Assembly (NCBI GenBank): GCA_932294295.1
Contig: OW028575.1
Span: 37,264,253 to 37,328,252, forward strand
Reading direction: 5' to 3'
DNA from: Alitta virens
Taxonomy: Eukaryota; Annelida; Polychaeta; Phyllodocida; Nereididae
DNA length: 64,000 bases
The notes under the pieces were generated by a model. That model made no database searches, was not told the DNA's origin, and was given only the letters and a program-made list of their open reading frames with translations. The translations under genes and the position numbers were made by a program. Of this stretch, positions 11,416 through 23,410 are shown piece by piece (position 1 is the first letter of the stretch; each line of letters opens with the position of its first letter).

Positions 11416-11509
11416 AATGAAGGCTGTTCTTAAGAGTTTTTCGTTTAGTCCATCATTAGTTGTAACTAATGAATAATATCAATTGAGTTCTAACCTTTCA
11501 TCGTTTACT

Positions 11510-11770
11510 CAACATAAGATTCGACGATGTTGAAAACCTTTCGTAGGTACGTCTTCAATTTTAAAAAACATTTTGGTCAAACAATATATGTGGACCTCTA
11601 AAACTAGTCTTAAAATGTTCATTAAAAACGTTTTGCTCGAATGTTTTTATGATGTTTTTTTGGCCCCCACATATGCCGTCCAAAAACGTCTAAATGGTCG
11701 TCCATAAAACGAAATTTATTACGTTACAATAGCGTTAATAAAACGTTTTTTGTGTTTGTTGGGCCGCTCT
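11510..11770. repeat. MITE-like repeat related to 9.95-10.4 kb
   Basis: It contains several aacgttttt-type motifs and ends aaacgttttttgtgtttgttggg, an end type seen in small dispersed invertebrate elements. No flanking duplication was found, so the element class is not assigned. Confidence 0.3.
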
Positions 11771-12689
11771 TCATGAGCTACATGTCTCAGCAGGATGTTG
11801 AATTAGTTGATTGCATGAGACGTTGAAGTGCGCAGAATACTGCACGTATGGAAACGTGTGACACGGTGTGGATGCTAAGCCTTATCATCTCATCATTACG
11901 TCCACCCAGGCATGACAGCTTGTCATATATGCCAACAAAAATTCAGACCAGTAGCACTGAGATACACATGCACACAAGTACAATAGAATCTGATTCAAAC
12001 GTTCTCATTCTGCCAAAAGCCACACTCACTCTATACATATTGAAAGTAAAATGTACTCTCAGAGTATAGACCACCTATTGAGAGTAACTGAAAGTTTACT
12101 TTCTATACAGAGCATACATTTACTCCTAATAACTTAGTAATTTTTAGGGTAGGTTTGTTGGGATATCCTACAGTTACCTTCTCTGCCTTTCCTTTGGTGA
12201 CACAAGTATGTAGGTTTAGGAAGTGTTTCATGCTGATGAGGCAAACAAAGTTCAAATACATATGGAGTTCTCTGGGTTTTAAATTACGTTTAGACGTTTC
12301 TAATGGTACTTTTTTTCATCTTAAATGGCGACTTCTTCATCAGTGATAAGACTGACTACCCCATCATTGAAGCTCTGTTGGTTTCTGGATGTCTTTTAAA
12401 GTGAGTTCAGACTAAAACTCAGTGGCGCATACAAAGTTATGGGTGTGGCAGACACAGTTGGAAAGGCAGATTTAAATGGGGGAATTCTACACTTGGCTGT
12501 ATTAGGAAGTGGCTGCCTGGTTCAGCTGCAGTTGTATGATGTGAAGTAGCTCTCTGACATTTCACCTGTTTGTTTGCTTTTTTTTTGCTTACAGATGTGT
12601 AAATGAAAGACTGGCAATGTACAGTGTAAACAGTGGTCAAAGTGATCTTTTATTTTTTAAGGGCGGTGTATACAGATAAATGTGAAATT

Positions 12690-12735
12690 GCCACGTTAGA
12701 ACAATTTGCGAACGTTCAAGTGATCTAAACTTTTT
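12690..12735. mobile_element. Possible Tc1-type terminal sequence
   Basis: The string ctaaactttttggatggtagtgta resembles the outer end of Tc1/mariner elements, where AAACTTTTGG is followed by the terminal GTA. The partner end and a TA duplication were not found. Confidence 0.3.
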
Positions 12736-12954
12736 GGATGGTAGTGTACGTGTGAGATTACATATAATGGAATTTGAGTAATAGGCTCGGAGTACCGTAC
12801 GTTGAGATCAATATGAAATGGGGAGACCCTACAAGAGTTGGGATTTATTATAAAAAGGAAGCGAGTGCGAAAGGGTTACTGTCAGGCCGAATGAGTTGGC
12901 CTGCAATGCATGCATGTGCAACCTGTATTACAAGTATGTCAATATATATGTCTC

Positions 12955-13200
12955 ACTGCTACTGGGAACATGACCAGCTGCCAGAGACAGATGTAGTAAT
13001 GAGATGTTAAGTCTTGAGTCCAACCCAAATTACACAATTACCCCATTGGTAGGGTCTTTTACTTGCCCATAGATGATGTACAAGGCACATGCGACCGACA
13101 TCCAGCCTCATGAAGAGTGTTCGTGCCAGGATTCAAAGCTGGGACATTCAACAGGGCCTTAACTACTAAACCGCTCAGCTGCTTTAGCTGCTTTAGCTAT
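12955..13200 (-). repeat. tRNA-derived SINE copy
   Basis: On the minus strand it runs from an A-box-like segment (aagcagctgagcggtttagtagttaagg) through a B-box-like stretch (near 13135) and the family core (cgatcgcatg-like, here catgcgaccgacatccagc on plus). It ends with the ctggcagctggtcatgttcc-type tail. It is diverged from the 31.6- and 40.6-kb copies. Confidence 0.65.
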
Positions 13201-13287
13201 TATGAGCAAGATAACTGGGGTTAAAACTGCTCACTTACAGCATATAGGTAATGACTTATCTAAACAGGATCAACATTGAGCCTATAT

Positions 13288-13321
13288 CATTTTATAACTA
13301 CATCACTGTAGTTATAAAATG
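13288..13321. repeat. Perfect hairpin, 15-bp arms, 4-nt loop
   Basis: Arms 13288-13302 and 13307-13321 (CATTTTATAACTACA and its reverse complement) flank the loop tcac. Function is unknown. Confidence 0.9.
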
Positions 13322-13557
13322 TGTTATCCAAATGTGATGCCAATGTTATTCCAGAGTAATGTGTTAAATGGGTGAATCCTCACCAGTCCCATTAATGCCA
13401 CTTTCATTCTGGTGGAGTTTAATAATCGAATCTTTGTCATCAGCGGAGAGGTGTCCTGGGGCGCACAATTTTCTGACAGTTCTGCATCTTCTGAAATCCG
13501 ATGCATTAAAGACACCACAACATTTCGCAATAAAAAAAAAAAGGTAAAAATACTCAC

Positions 13558-13658
13558 GCATTGATTTCAGGAAAAATTTCTGCTAGGAGGTTGTAAGTCT
13601 GCAATGGCAGCCAACAGAAGGCAAACATGGCCACCACGATGACCAACATCTTTATGAC
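13558..13658 (-). CDS. Internal exon of a class A peptide-type GPCR (transmembrane helix 6)
   Basis: This 101-bp minus-strand exon has a strong acceptor (polypyrimidine tract, then ttctctctttcAG) and an ideal donor (TGC|gtgagta). It reads VIKMLVIVVAMF, then AFCWLPLQTYN, then LLAEIFPEIN, starting in phase 0 and leaving two bases of the next codon. That is the inner end and full length of transmembrane helix 6, including the class A F-x-x-C-W-x-P switch motif, followed by the third extracellular loop. Known families: neuropeptide receptors such as NPY/RYamide/luqin/tachykinin-type receptors carry a very similar KVIKML...CWLP segment; which one cannot be decided from one exon. The receptor would sit in the plasma membrane and couple to G proteins. 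Helices 1-5 should lie at higher coordinates and helix 7 at lower ones, but none was recognised in this window. Large introns or decay are both possible. Confidence 0.85.
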
Positions 13659-13724
13659 CTGAAAGAGAGAAATAAAAATGATCAGGGAAATTTAGAAATT
13701 CAACACTGAATACAGCTATACAGT

Positions 13725-13765
13725 GCCGTGAAAATCAGTAAGCGAACCCGTTGAAAAATACTTTT
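13725..13765. mobile_element. Possible mariner/Tc1-like terminus
   Basis: The sequence tacagtgccgtgaaaatcag followed by taagcgaaccc resembles terminal repeats of small mariner/Tc1-derived elements that start TACAGTG. A related end occurs at 29,815 (tacagtgacatgaata...gtgaacaccc). The opposite terminus was not identified. Confidence 0.35.
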
Positions 13766-14079
13766 TTGTCATTATATTAAATTGTATTTAGGGTTCTTCA
13801 ATTTAGAAAAGCGAAAGAGTATCATGAAATCATAACATTCCTTGGTCTTATATTTTTTGATAGTTTACAGCTGCATTTTACACTTTTTATGTATACACAG
13901 CTGACTAAGAATGTAAGATAGGTTTTTTAGAGCGAAAAGGTAAATCGGTCAATGAAGCATACGCTGGATCACAAACAAGGGTATGTTTAGCTCCCTTATT
14001 ATGTTTATTCAGATGGTCTGCATAACAATTACTATTACAAATATGCCATGGGGAAAAAATGTAGGGAGTAGATAGAGCA

Positions 14080-14540
14080 AATGTCATTCTAATATGTTTC
14101 TGATCAAGCAGACTCCCACAGGATATATTCCCCTGTGGTGGGAAACTCCTGCGCATCTTTGAGATGCAAGATACTGCTGCTGCTGTTGTTGATGCTTCTG
14201 CTTGTGCAATTGCTTATTCAAAGATGATATGATAGGCGAAGTATGGGGCGCCATCGTTATGCCAATAGTATTCCTCTGGGCCTTATGATGGTTGGTCATC
14301 TTCAGCCATCTCCAGATCAATCTTTTTCCTTCAGAAGAGATGCTCATTCATTGTCGAGTGCTCTGCAGTCATCATCCCATCAAACTTGTCTCATCAAAGT
14401 GATGCTGCCCGTATTCATTTTCATTCCTACTGCATGTCAAAGATGGTTGACATCAAAAGACCAACGGTCACCAACAGTAGCTAGCTTATGATGAATACCA
14501 TCAGCAATCCCATCAAAATGACCACTGTAAAAGGTATTAT
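14080..14540 (-). other. Protein-like minus-strand region with a glutamine run, unassigned
   Basis: The minus strand has a good acceptor (ccttttacAG near 14,529). It is followed by short open stretches in two frames (GHFDGIADGIHHKLATV in one, MSISSEGKRLIWRWLKM plus a Q-rich tract in the other). The stretches do not join without a frame change. The region lies about 0.5-0.9 kb upstream of the GPCR exon in the direction of transcription, so it could be a decayed or alternative loop-3 exon. It could equally be chance. No domain is recognised. Confidence 0.25.
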
Positions 14541-14559
14541 ACGGACATTATGTTTATGC

Positions 14560-17500
14560 ACTCTGAATCTATCTCGGTGTATCTCGTGAGTAATTGAGTA
14601 TGTTATATTTTATGCATACTAGCAATTATTATTATTATTTTTTGTAAATGCTATGTTAAGTTAAAGCTTTTCGAGCAGATACAGTAGTGGAATACGTTTT
14701 TGCACTCCAGACACATTCCGCTGTAACCCCGTAATTATATTAAATTTGTTTATGTGACAAAATATGCAACAGTTGTTCTGAGACAGCCAAGAGCAGTCTA
14801 ATTGGCAGTTTCAATTGACCTTATCATAGAAAATTATTTGTACACTACTTATAAGAATGTAATCAATGAAATGATAATCTATATATTAATTGTTATGTCT
14901 TCACGCGACTCATTTCGTGCTCCTGATGTTCTATTTATGTTCTCTGAAAAGCTGCTGTATCTGCTGTGTCGAGGCAGACAAGACTAGCTGGTATTGTGTG
15001 CCTGAGGATGGTTGAAGCCTATCAAGACTAGTCTAATTTTCCTGCGGTCAATATGCAAGGGAACCCATGGACAGTTGTCATCCTCCTCCGAAGCAGAGTG
15101 GCGCTGCCAGATCATCACGTGACCTGGCTCCTTTGGGACAACCTGTTGACCAATAATGCCTTGGTGCAGTCGGGTGGAGACAAGGCAGACAGGGGGGAAA
15201 AGCCCACCCTCCAAGTCCCCCACAGCATGCAGGGCAAGGACTAATATGATTCCAATTCAATACACTGCTGCAGCTCTTCATATCCTAGCCCTCATATATC
15301 TTGCCCACTCGGCTTGACCAGTGTCCACCAGCTAGTGACCAGTGGCTCTCACCTTATCTTCTCACTTTACTGTCTCAATTTCTCTCCTTTTCTATTATTT
15401 TCTCTGACTTCTGACCTTAGGCTTTTTCTGGTCTGTCTGACACATATGGTCTTCAATCTATTCTTATTTATTCCAAACTATCCTGTTGTCTGACAGGAAC
15501 ATTTTTGCACTAACTGCTGACTTCTACAACATATTAGACGTAACTGACCACTGAACTGTATGCATATCGTGTAATTTCTAACCTGGCTCACACTGGCAAA
15601 AAGCAATCACTCAGGTTTCTTTCATGTAAACTTATCAAGACTCTATAGGGGGCGCCATTTTGTCCCCAGAAAGCTCTTCTCGACTGAAACAAGACCAAGC
15701 AATTTAATAGATAAAAAATAAGAGCAATAAAAACATCTCTTTAAGATGAGACATACAAGCTAACAGTTATACGGTTGGTTTAGTGGAAGTTAACAGGTGT
15801 TTCGACAGTGGTCGAGCTTTAGTCAAGTTTAGACGTTTAGAGTACTGTACTGTCTGTATTCATCATGTCATGTATCCCTGACTTGATAATTTTATTTACT
15901 GCCATTCATTAACCACGTACACAGGTTAATGTGATGTCTGGTCCGACCTCAGTGGCAGATTATACTTCAATTAATGTGGACTACCCAACGTACTCAGGTG
16001 CTCTCCACCAATTACAGTTGTTGTATTGCTTACGTATTAACCCAGATTTGGATGAAATTTAGCTGTGAAAAGCTCTGTCATCTCTGTGCACGTGGATAGT
16101 AAAATGGCAGTATTGATTGCAGTCGGGAATTCTTCAAGGTCTAGAGCTACTGACCACTGCCAAAGATGCTACACACTACATTGCTACAGGCCCCTCGTAA
16201 AAGAACTAAAGGGAATTGCAAACCAGCAGTCGATGTGGAAAAGCATTCTAAATACCATCACATAGTATACATTTCCTTGTACATTTCCTTGTGGAACATA
16301 CACTAATGTACTAATGCCCCCCCCCCCCCCTTCCTACTTGTAAAATTGTCGAGTTCTCACTTCTGTTGTTTTTGTTTTGTTTTTCTAAATTTTGTCACTT
16401 CTATTGTTTTTATGTTTGGAGTTTTCATTTTTATGGTGCCCATTTGCTTCCTAACAACGATGAATCATGCACCTTCTTCTAAAAGCAGGAAAACTAACTG
16501 TTCATGGGTATAAGTTCTGCTTTTCCTTGTTGTCCATAAATGTAGGTATTGAATTGACTTTCACGAGTCAGACAAGTTTGCTACCTCTAAGTTGTTGGAG
16601 GTGCCACATCTTCTCTCACGGTTATTGGAGAAGAGTTGGATTGTCATGTGTACAATATCATAAGCCATAAGCAGTTATTCCCTTTTTTCCAACCACAATC
16701 TAGGGCAGCATAATTCTTTCTAATTTGAACATGTCGCTTTATAATGCATTAAATACATTCAGTTCATATGCTGTCTCTTGCAGCTGAAATGCAACTGATC
16801 TTGTTGTGCTAATGTTCTTTATTCAAAAGAAAATACATGTTAGGATCTGTGACTAGTTTATGTCAAGTACCACATACTGCACTGTCTACTCTGAAAACTC
16901 TTGGAAAGTGAAATAGGAGTTGGCAGATCGAAGGGAAGGGGAATAAAGTAAGACAATGCGGAACAGACAAGACAAGCAAGGACAAATACATTTTTTGGTT
17001 TCCCTTGGTGGTATCCAGTAACAAGGGAAAAAAGAATAAAAAGAAAAGAAAAAAAGACCTGCAAGAAGAAACATTCTTGCTTGAAATAAAAAGTTCTTCA
17101 AACTTCAGAAGTGAATCCCCCTATTTGAACAAGAAACTTTTTTATGAAGTTGGTGTTCCTGTGTCCTGATTGTTAGATTATTTACCGAGTTCTGTGGTAG
17201 CCCAGTTGCTTGTAAATTCAATTGTCATAATCGTGTATATAAGACATTATGTGTGAAAAGTATACCTAAACTAAATGACAAAAATTCAGATAGTTTGCCT
17301 TTTTACCAACTAAACCTGCAATCCAAATATTGTATACCCTGCTGTTTTCGTGTCACCTGGACTGGTCACCTCATGACCCTATTGTTCTGCACATTGGTTC
17401 TTTGGAAACATATTCGGTTAAATAATACACTGGGGTGTTTGGCAGGTGAAGGTTGACAGATGGCATCATGCTTGAAACACATGGTCTTTGTCTGAGAAAT

Positions 17501-20500
17501 TTTGTAATTCTAGTCTCTCTATCTAAAATGGCTAAGTATTGAAATAAGTATCTCAATGTATTATGTATATATGGGGAAGCATTTATAAAGTTATAGATCC
17601 AAATTGCATTGCCACTGGAACTACTTACAGGCTGTTCAGTGTTCACTAATCACTATCTATGAATACGTTTCTTATTTTGGCCCCTCCATTGATTTATCAA
17701 TAAGTTTACATGTCTATGGTCAAAATATTACACTTAAGGCCAATATTCATTGTTTCATTTTCTCACCCTTGCTGGGGTGGCGCTGCTGCAGCAGCCTATG
17801 TATTTTTAATGTAACTACTTTGTGTTAACATTTGCAATTGCTTTCGTCTGAGTGAACTTTTCTAATGAGCAGCTAACAGAGGATTTCACTGATGAGAACA
17901 GACTACATTGCATTCACCATTAATACCTGATAAACATGTTCCAATTTAACTTCAAATGTTCAAGTAATCTTTCTAACGCCAGGTCTGATTTGTCACTGCT
18001 TAACAATGATCTCAACGCGAGGCTGCGGACAAACATGGGAGTGCAATTGTTCAAATTGTTATTGCGACAACAATATTAAGAATTTAATCACGTCATGATG
18101 GCCCATTGGGGAGTAGTAGAATGAGAGAAATTGTGAAAAGTTGTTTGAGGCTCATGTGATGGAGTTGTTTAGCTGTTTAACCCAATTGTAATTAACACCA
18201 CAAACTGCTAATAACATCATCAAAAGCTTCTAACATGAGTGATAACACAACTTAAGTACTGCTCCTGAAGAACGCTCAACTTTAGCTATTCGGCTTGTAT
18301 GAAATTCCACATTGGCACAAACACAGTATATAACCATATGATGACTGCTCAACTTTGAATGTTGCTCGTGTTATAACATATACAGATGCCCAGCAATTAA
18401 ATACCATTATGTAGCCTTATCATTTACAAGAAATTGATCTCTTAATCGTTATATTGGAGGACTTTTAACTTCAGATATACCTTCCAGTAGAAAGCTCATT
18501 TGGTTTAGTGTAGGTTACCAGGTTACTCAAATATCGTCTAGCTTCTAATACAGAGATCATAAAATACTAACTGCGCAGTAATTCCTGCAATGTACACGAA
18601 ACTCGTAGTCTCAAAGCAGCGCCCTACTATACGCCTTTATGCATGAAAGTCATTATGAAAACAACAAAGTGAGACAGAATATGTATAGTGCTGATTCAAG
18701 GGTTCTTTGTCTATATACTTCTGGATACAGATACAGAAGACAATTTAGATGAAACATGCTTGATGCCAAAGTGCATTGTATATGTATAAGAGGATGAAAA
18801 GTATGTGACTCAACCATGGAGCCACCAGATGTGTCTCCGTGATTCAACCGACTGCTTCAATACCTTGGCTCAGCTGCTGTCATTTGCATCATACTTGAGA
18901 GACTTTACGTGACTACGGGCAATTTATTCTTGTAAATTGACAACTTGAATCTCCATTGTTTTTGTGTCTCAATCCACTTGACATATGCACTGTGACCACG
19001 CACTCCTCGTCCATTATTTTTCAACATACAATGGGCCATAAAAAGTATTTACACACTTTGTGTTTGCAATATATACATAAATAATTAAATTGCCACTTAT
19101 CAATGATGATATTGGTATGTGACTAACAGAGACCAAACATTACCAAGTGACTACAGTTTAATTTTAATGTGTGCTAACCTTTGTTTATACACCTCCACAT
19201 GACCTTTTCTATTGTTCTTTTGCGGATATAACCAACGAAAATGTTAGTTAACTCCCTCCTGAGTGCAAACTGAACAAAGACAATCAAACAAATTAGTAAA
19301 TATGCCTAATGAAGTATAATTAGTTATATCCCTCTTTAAAACAGAAAATACAGCCATAAATTGGACCCAAAGAACATCTTTGTGCACTAGTATACATGTA
19401 GGCGTGCAATGATTCTTGGTCCACTGTATTTGTCTTAATTATTGATCACACAGACATCCATCCGGCACTGTACAGGACAATACATTCCTTAAAATGGGTC
19501 CCTCAAACTGTAGGTAATTTACAGCGACTGGATCCAACCTTAGATGTTTAAATTTGATTGTTTGCTTTCTGGAGCAGGGAAAGGGAATCTTATTTTCAGA
19601 ATTTCTCTGAGCTCGAGAGTTCAGTGGAAATTAACAGAATCTGTAGTGTTTTCAACACAAACTGACGTTGGCACAATTGTAACTTATCAGCTCAGACGTA
19701 AATATTCATAGTATCAGTGAATGACAGTGGCAGACATAATGATGAGATTGTAGGTAAATATATGTACTGAAGTTATAAAAGGGCCAACAAATACTTGCAC
19801 CATTAGCATCTAAATTGTAAACCAAAATATTAAAGGAAATTGTTACTGATGGTAAGGACCAAACAATGACCATCCAGTATACAGTGCAATTCCGTGTCCT
19901 AGAATAGCTGTGAAAATATATTTTTCCTTTGTAGATTTGTCTGTCATAAAGACTGGTATTAGGGAATGCCAAAAGTTTAATTGGTATAATTTCTTTCACC
20001 ATAGATTTTTTACCCAAAATTTTAAATATTATAAGTTATCACATGTTTATTTTGAGAATACAGGAATTTATTCCACGAAGTTTTCATATTTCACGAAGCC
20101 GGCTGAGTCAAATATGACAACTGAGTGAATAATTTCCTGTATAATTCAATTAAATATATTTTCATTGATGTCAGCCTACTTTTCGGCCCACGTGCATTAC
20201 AGGGATGAAATTGTGTCAGATGAGCATAACAGTTTTGCTTAACACATGCACACTGCCTCTGATGAATATAAGACAAAGCATGCTGTATTCATGTTGGGCC
20301 CTATACACGTGCAGAATGTTACAGGTTGTAATAACAACTTGTTACTTTTAGCAAACCCAAAGTAAACAATGTTGCTGTTAGCTCTATGCAACATCATGTG
20401 TTACTTATGAATATATGCATGGAATGCAACAACCCATAACATACCCCTGCATAATATGACATGGTGTTGGCTGCACGTATTCTGATATTTGTCAAATTGT
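14560..20500. other. Intron-like or intergenic DNA
   Basis: No exon could be supported. A somewhat GC-richer block at 14,980-15,290 has open frames on both strands but no recognisable product. A run of 13-14 C is at about 16,316. A mariner-like end (caatgggccataaaaagtat) lies near 19,030. The rest is AT-rich DNA, in keeping with a long intron of the minus-strand GPCR gene or with intergenic DNA. Confidence 0.4.
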
Positions 20501-20523
20501 CATAGCATTGCTGAGCTAATACA

Positions 20524-20576
20524 TCTGACCTTGGAAGATCTGACCTTGGAAGATCTGACCTTGGAAGATCTGACCA
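20524..20576. repeat. 15-bp tandem repeat, about 3.5 units
   Basis: tctgaccttggaaga is repeated three times without error and a partial fourth copy follows. Confidence 0.95.
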
Positions 20577-20864
20577 ACTACTATGACAAGGCCACTTGCT
20601 GTCAGTCATACATTCCCTACTGTGGTCTTATATCTTTTGGAAGGTATTGTAAATGCGAATAAAGGTGTAGTTTCAGTAAAAGTCTGTAGGCACAAAATAC
20701 AATATGTGATGTTTAAATTTGTCTAGGGTTTTAGAGTATTCAGTTATGTAATGGACGTACTCTGCAGACTTCACAATTACACCCTTGGCTGGCCTGATCA
20801 AATTTGAGCCTTTCTCAGTTCACTGTGGAGCATACAATCAGCGTGCAACCTTTTAGGCACTTCT

Positions 20865-21050
20865 TAGGTCAAGCACTCTACCATCTCTGCCTGGTGCCAG
20901 GTTACCATTAACATACACCTGGGTGAAGTGGAGCAAAGAGTTACAGGATCTGCTCAGTTCCTCCATGCCTGGCCATAGTGGGGGCTCGAAACCGCAACCT
21001 TGCGGTTTAAAGGTCAGCACCTTAACCACTTGGTCTACAAGGTGCTGGAG
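20865..21050 (-). repeat. tRNA-derived SINE, second family
   Basis: On the minus strand the A-box (GTAGACCAAGTGGTTAAGG) and B-box (GGTTTCGAGCCCC) match RNA polymerase III promoter elements well. The body (agttacaggatctgctc on plus) differs from the main SINE family here, so this is a separate family. Confidence 0.65.
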
Positions 21051-21279
21051 TTACAGACAATCAAGGCCTAACCGAAATATTATGAAGAATTTTAATACAT
21101 TAAATTGACTATTATACGTTATTATTTAGTGTTATATTTAAGAAAATGTTAATCAGGAAGGTCATTCCATTGCCATGAGGAGGCTCAAGACCTTAACTAA
21201 TAAACCAAATGTTTGGTGTCATTATCTGTTCTACAAGCCATGGAATGATTTTTGAAATATTACAGATATATAGCATTAA

Positions 21280-21501
21280 AACTATTATAAATTAAACTGC
21301 ACATTTGAAAATGCCCTTGATAATGCCCAAGAAATTGTGCGCAATGCACATGGTAATATTTTCTCTCGAATGGAACATCTGGCCACCATTAAACCAGAAA
21401 TGAAAACACTAGAGGATTGCATTACCAAGCCAAGCATGATGCTCTCTTGTCTGGGAGCCGCCTTGGGAGAACATTTTGAATGGAGGAAATATTCCATTTA
21501 A
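21280..21501 (+). CDS. Unidentified open frame ending at a stop (possible last exon or relic)
   Basis: From a stop at about 21,277 to the TAA at 21,499-21,501 the plus strand stays open. It reads NCTFENALDNAQEIVRNAHG, then NIFSRMEHLATIKPEMKTL, EDCITKPSMMLSCLGAALGE and HFEWRKYSI. This is a helical, charged, protein-like sequence without low-complexity bias. There is no ATG at the start, so it would have to be a terminal exon; a weak acceptor (atatatag, near 21,272) exists. No family is recognised. It may be the C-terminus of a host gene or of a transposon protein. Coding statistics or transcript data would be needed to accept it. Confidence 0.4.
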   Translation, partial: NYYKLNCTFENALDNAQEIVRNAHGNIFSRMEHLATIKPEMKTLEDCITKPSMMLSCLGAALGEHFEWRKYSI

Positions 21502-21509
21502 ATTCAAAC

Positions 21510-22180
21510 TTGAAAGTGAACTTGTCTAGATGCTGTGCACTCGTGCAGTTGAATAAACAATCAGTGGAGGTGAAATTGCTAATGATTTTTCCATGGATGC
21601 TGACAAACCAACTTAAAATTCATGACACTGACCGAATGTGGGTTTAAGTGGATTTCACTCTTAGTGACAGGAGGAAAATTTATTCCACTACAAATCACCA
21701 AACACTAGACAAAACACTAGACAATTGCTGGAATTAGAATTCAGTAATAAAACGTGCAGCCCAGGCTACTTCTAATGTTTATGTAAGTGTAGTTGAATGT
21801 GTTTTGGTTTAAACAAGGAGCTACTATAAATCCCACAGGTATTTGTGTAAATAAAATCACATTTTTAAGAGCCCTTCTTGTTAACAAAAAGATTGGGGAG
21901 GAGTTTGTTGTATTTTTTGTCAGTTTTTTGTTTAGATGTGTTGTGTGTTTGTTCTGTTCTTCAAACCGATTCTCTGTTAAAGTTGGTAAATTGTTCCATT
22001 CTTATAATCAGTTCCTACAGTGTTTCTTCACATTGGATAGAATTGCAGTTTAATTCCATCTACCTAGGTTTTTACCAGCTGAGCCATGATGACCCGTATT
22101 TCCTTTTCACTTTATGTGCAAAGAGATTCATTGCTGAATATCACTTAGCATACCAATCTATCCGGCAAGTTGTCATATAA
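21510..22180. other. Noncoding DNA
   Basis: No gene or named element was seen. T-rich open frames at 21,793-22,180 look compositional. Confidence 0.4.
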
Positions 22181-22184
22181 GTAA

Positions 22185-22320
22185 AATAGCTGTTGTAGTA
22201 ATATTGGTGAAGAGCACTTCAGTACGTCAGGTAGGTCACTTCGCCAACTCATCTGGAATAAGCTGCTCACTGAAATGGAACTACACATCCACTCTAGTGC
22301 GCCAGAACAACTGCATGAAA
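22185..22320. repeat. Dispersed repeat shared with 63.3 kb
   Basis: The segment gtcaggtaggtcac...aagctgctcactgaaatgga...actctagtgcg matches a copy at 63,325-63,405 (gtcaggtagttcat...aaactgcccactgaagtgga...actctagtgca). It is an unnamed interspersed repeat with no coding capacity. Confidence 0.55.
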
Positions 22321-23049
22321 TGTTTACCTTTTGATAGCCAATACAATTACATCCAAACATTATCACTAAACGATCAAATGCAGCAGAAGTGGCAGTAATG
22401 TAGCGGTTCAGGAGCTGTACTTTCTCCATGGGGTAAACTAGAAAGCGATGCCCCTGTCCTCTAATTGGTCAGAATATAAACTTAGGCTTGTCTATAATAC
22501 CTCCATGATTGTACTTACTAGACCATGCATGTAAAGTGAAACAAAACCAAAACAGCTAGTCACAAATCCATAACCATAGCACACACAGATTCATCTAATT
22601 TAAATGCTATCTATAATATAGGGTGGCACGTCACTACTAGTGCAATATTACATAAGGCCGGATGTGCAAGGTAATTACATAATATCTTTATGACCCCTCT
22701 TCCTGCCCTTTGCTGGTTCGTATATGTCTTTCCTGTATAGAATGCAAACTCAGAATGTACTGTTTCAAAAAAGTCCTCATTTGACTAGCATTGAGCACAA
22801 TTAAAGTTTTCCGCACTAAAAATGCTTCAATTCAAATGATCATGATCCAACAAAATCATTTAAACTTCAAACAATTACATAACTACAGACTATTTCCAGG
22901 TATGACGTCCAATACAAGTGGCATCTCCTGTTTTACTCCATCCAGGGCATTCAACAAATGTTGTGTTCAAATGCATGTCAGAACAAATTTAACTAGTCAT
23001 TTTGCACTTGATCAGAATACTTTATTTTTGTATCAACGATTTCAGCGAA

Positions 23050-23132
23050 TTGAAATTTGATGATTTTTTTTTCATAATAACCATATCTTGATCAAGTGTT
23101 TGTAAACTTTTGGGTCCGACTGTATATTTCTT
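23050..23132. mobile_element. Tc1-type terminal inverted repeat (single end)
   Basis: tgtttgtaaacttttgggtc followed by cgactgta at 23,097-23,124 matches the outer end typical of Tc1-like elements (TTTACA-AACTTTTGG-GTCnGACTGTA). No matching left end or transposase remnant was found close by. Confidence 0.45.
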
Positions 23133-23339
23133 TAAAGCATTATCAATGCACAATTTTATTCAATGCATTTCACTGTGTGCCATGACATCTAGAAACCACA
23201 TAAGAGCCATAAGTTGGCAGTGGGGATATCTGCAAGCGATCTGTCACGAGTTTTCCCCCATTCTTTCACCATTTACGCAGTGGTCTGTCAAGGTCCTGTC
23301 AAGGTCCAAGTGAAGGATTGTGGTCACAACGCACGGACA

Positions 23340-23410
23340 CCACTCTTTCACCGGAAGGCCTGCTGCGCATGCGCCAATGGCCATTTACACCTGTGGCGCC
23401 ATCTAAAGAG
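23340..23410. promoter_or_regulatory. Cluster of ETS, NRF1 and CCAAT motifs (candidate TATA-less promoter)
   Basis: Within about 35 bp there are an ETS-like ACCGGAAG (23,350), an NRF1-like palindrome TGCGCATGCGCC (23,364-23,375) and an overlapping CCAAT box. The YY1-like GCGCCATCTAAA follows at about 23,396. A further ACTTCCGGG lies near 23,611. These motifs commonly cluster at animal housekeeping promoters. No coding exon could be placed next to it, so the transcribed direction is unknown, and it could be a transposon-borne promoter. Confidence 0.4.
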
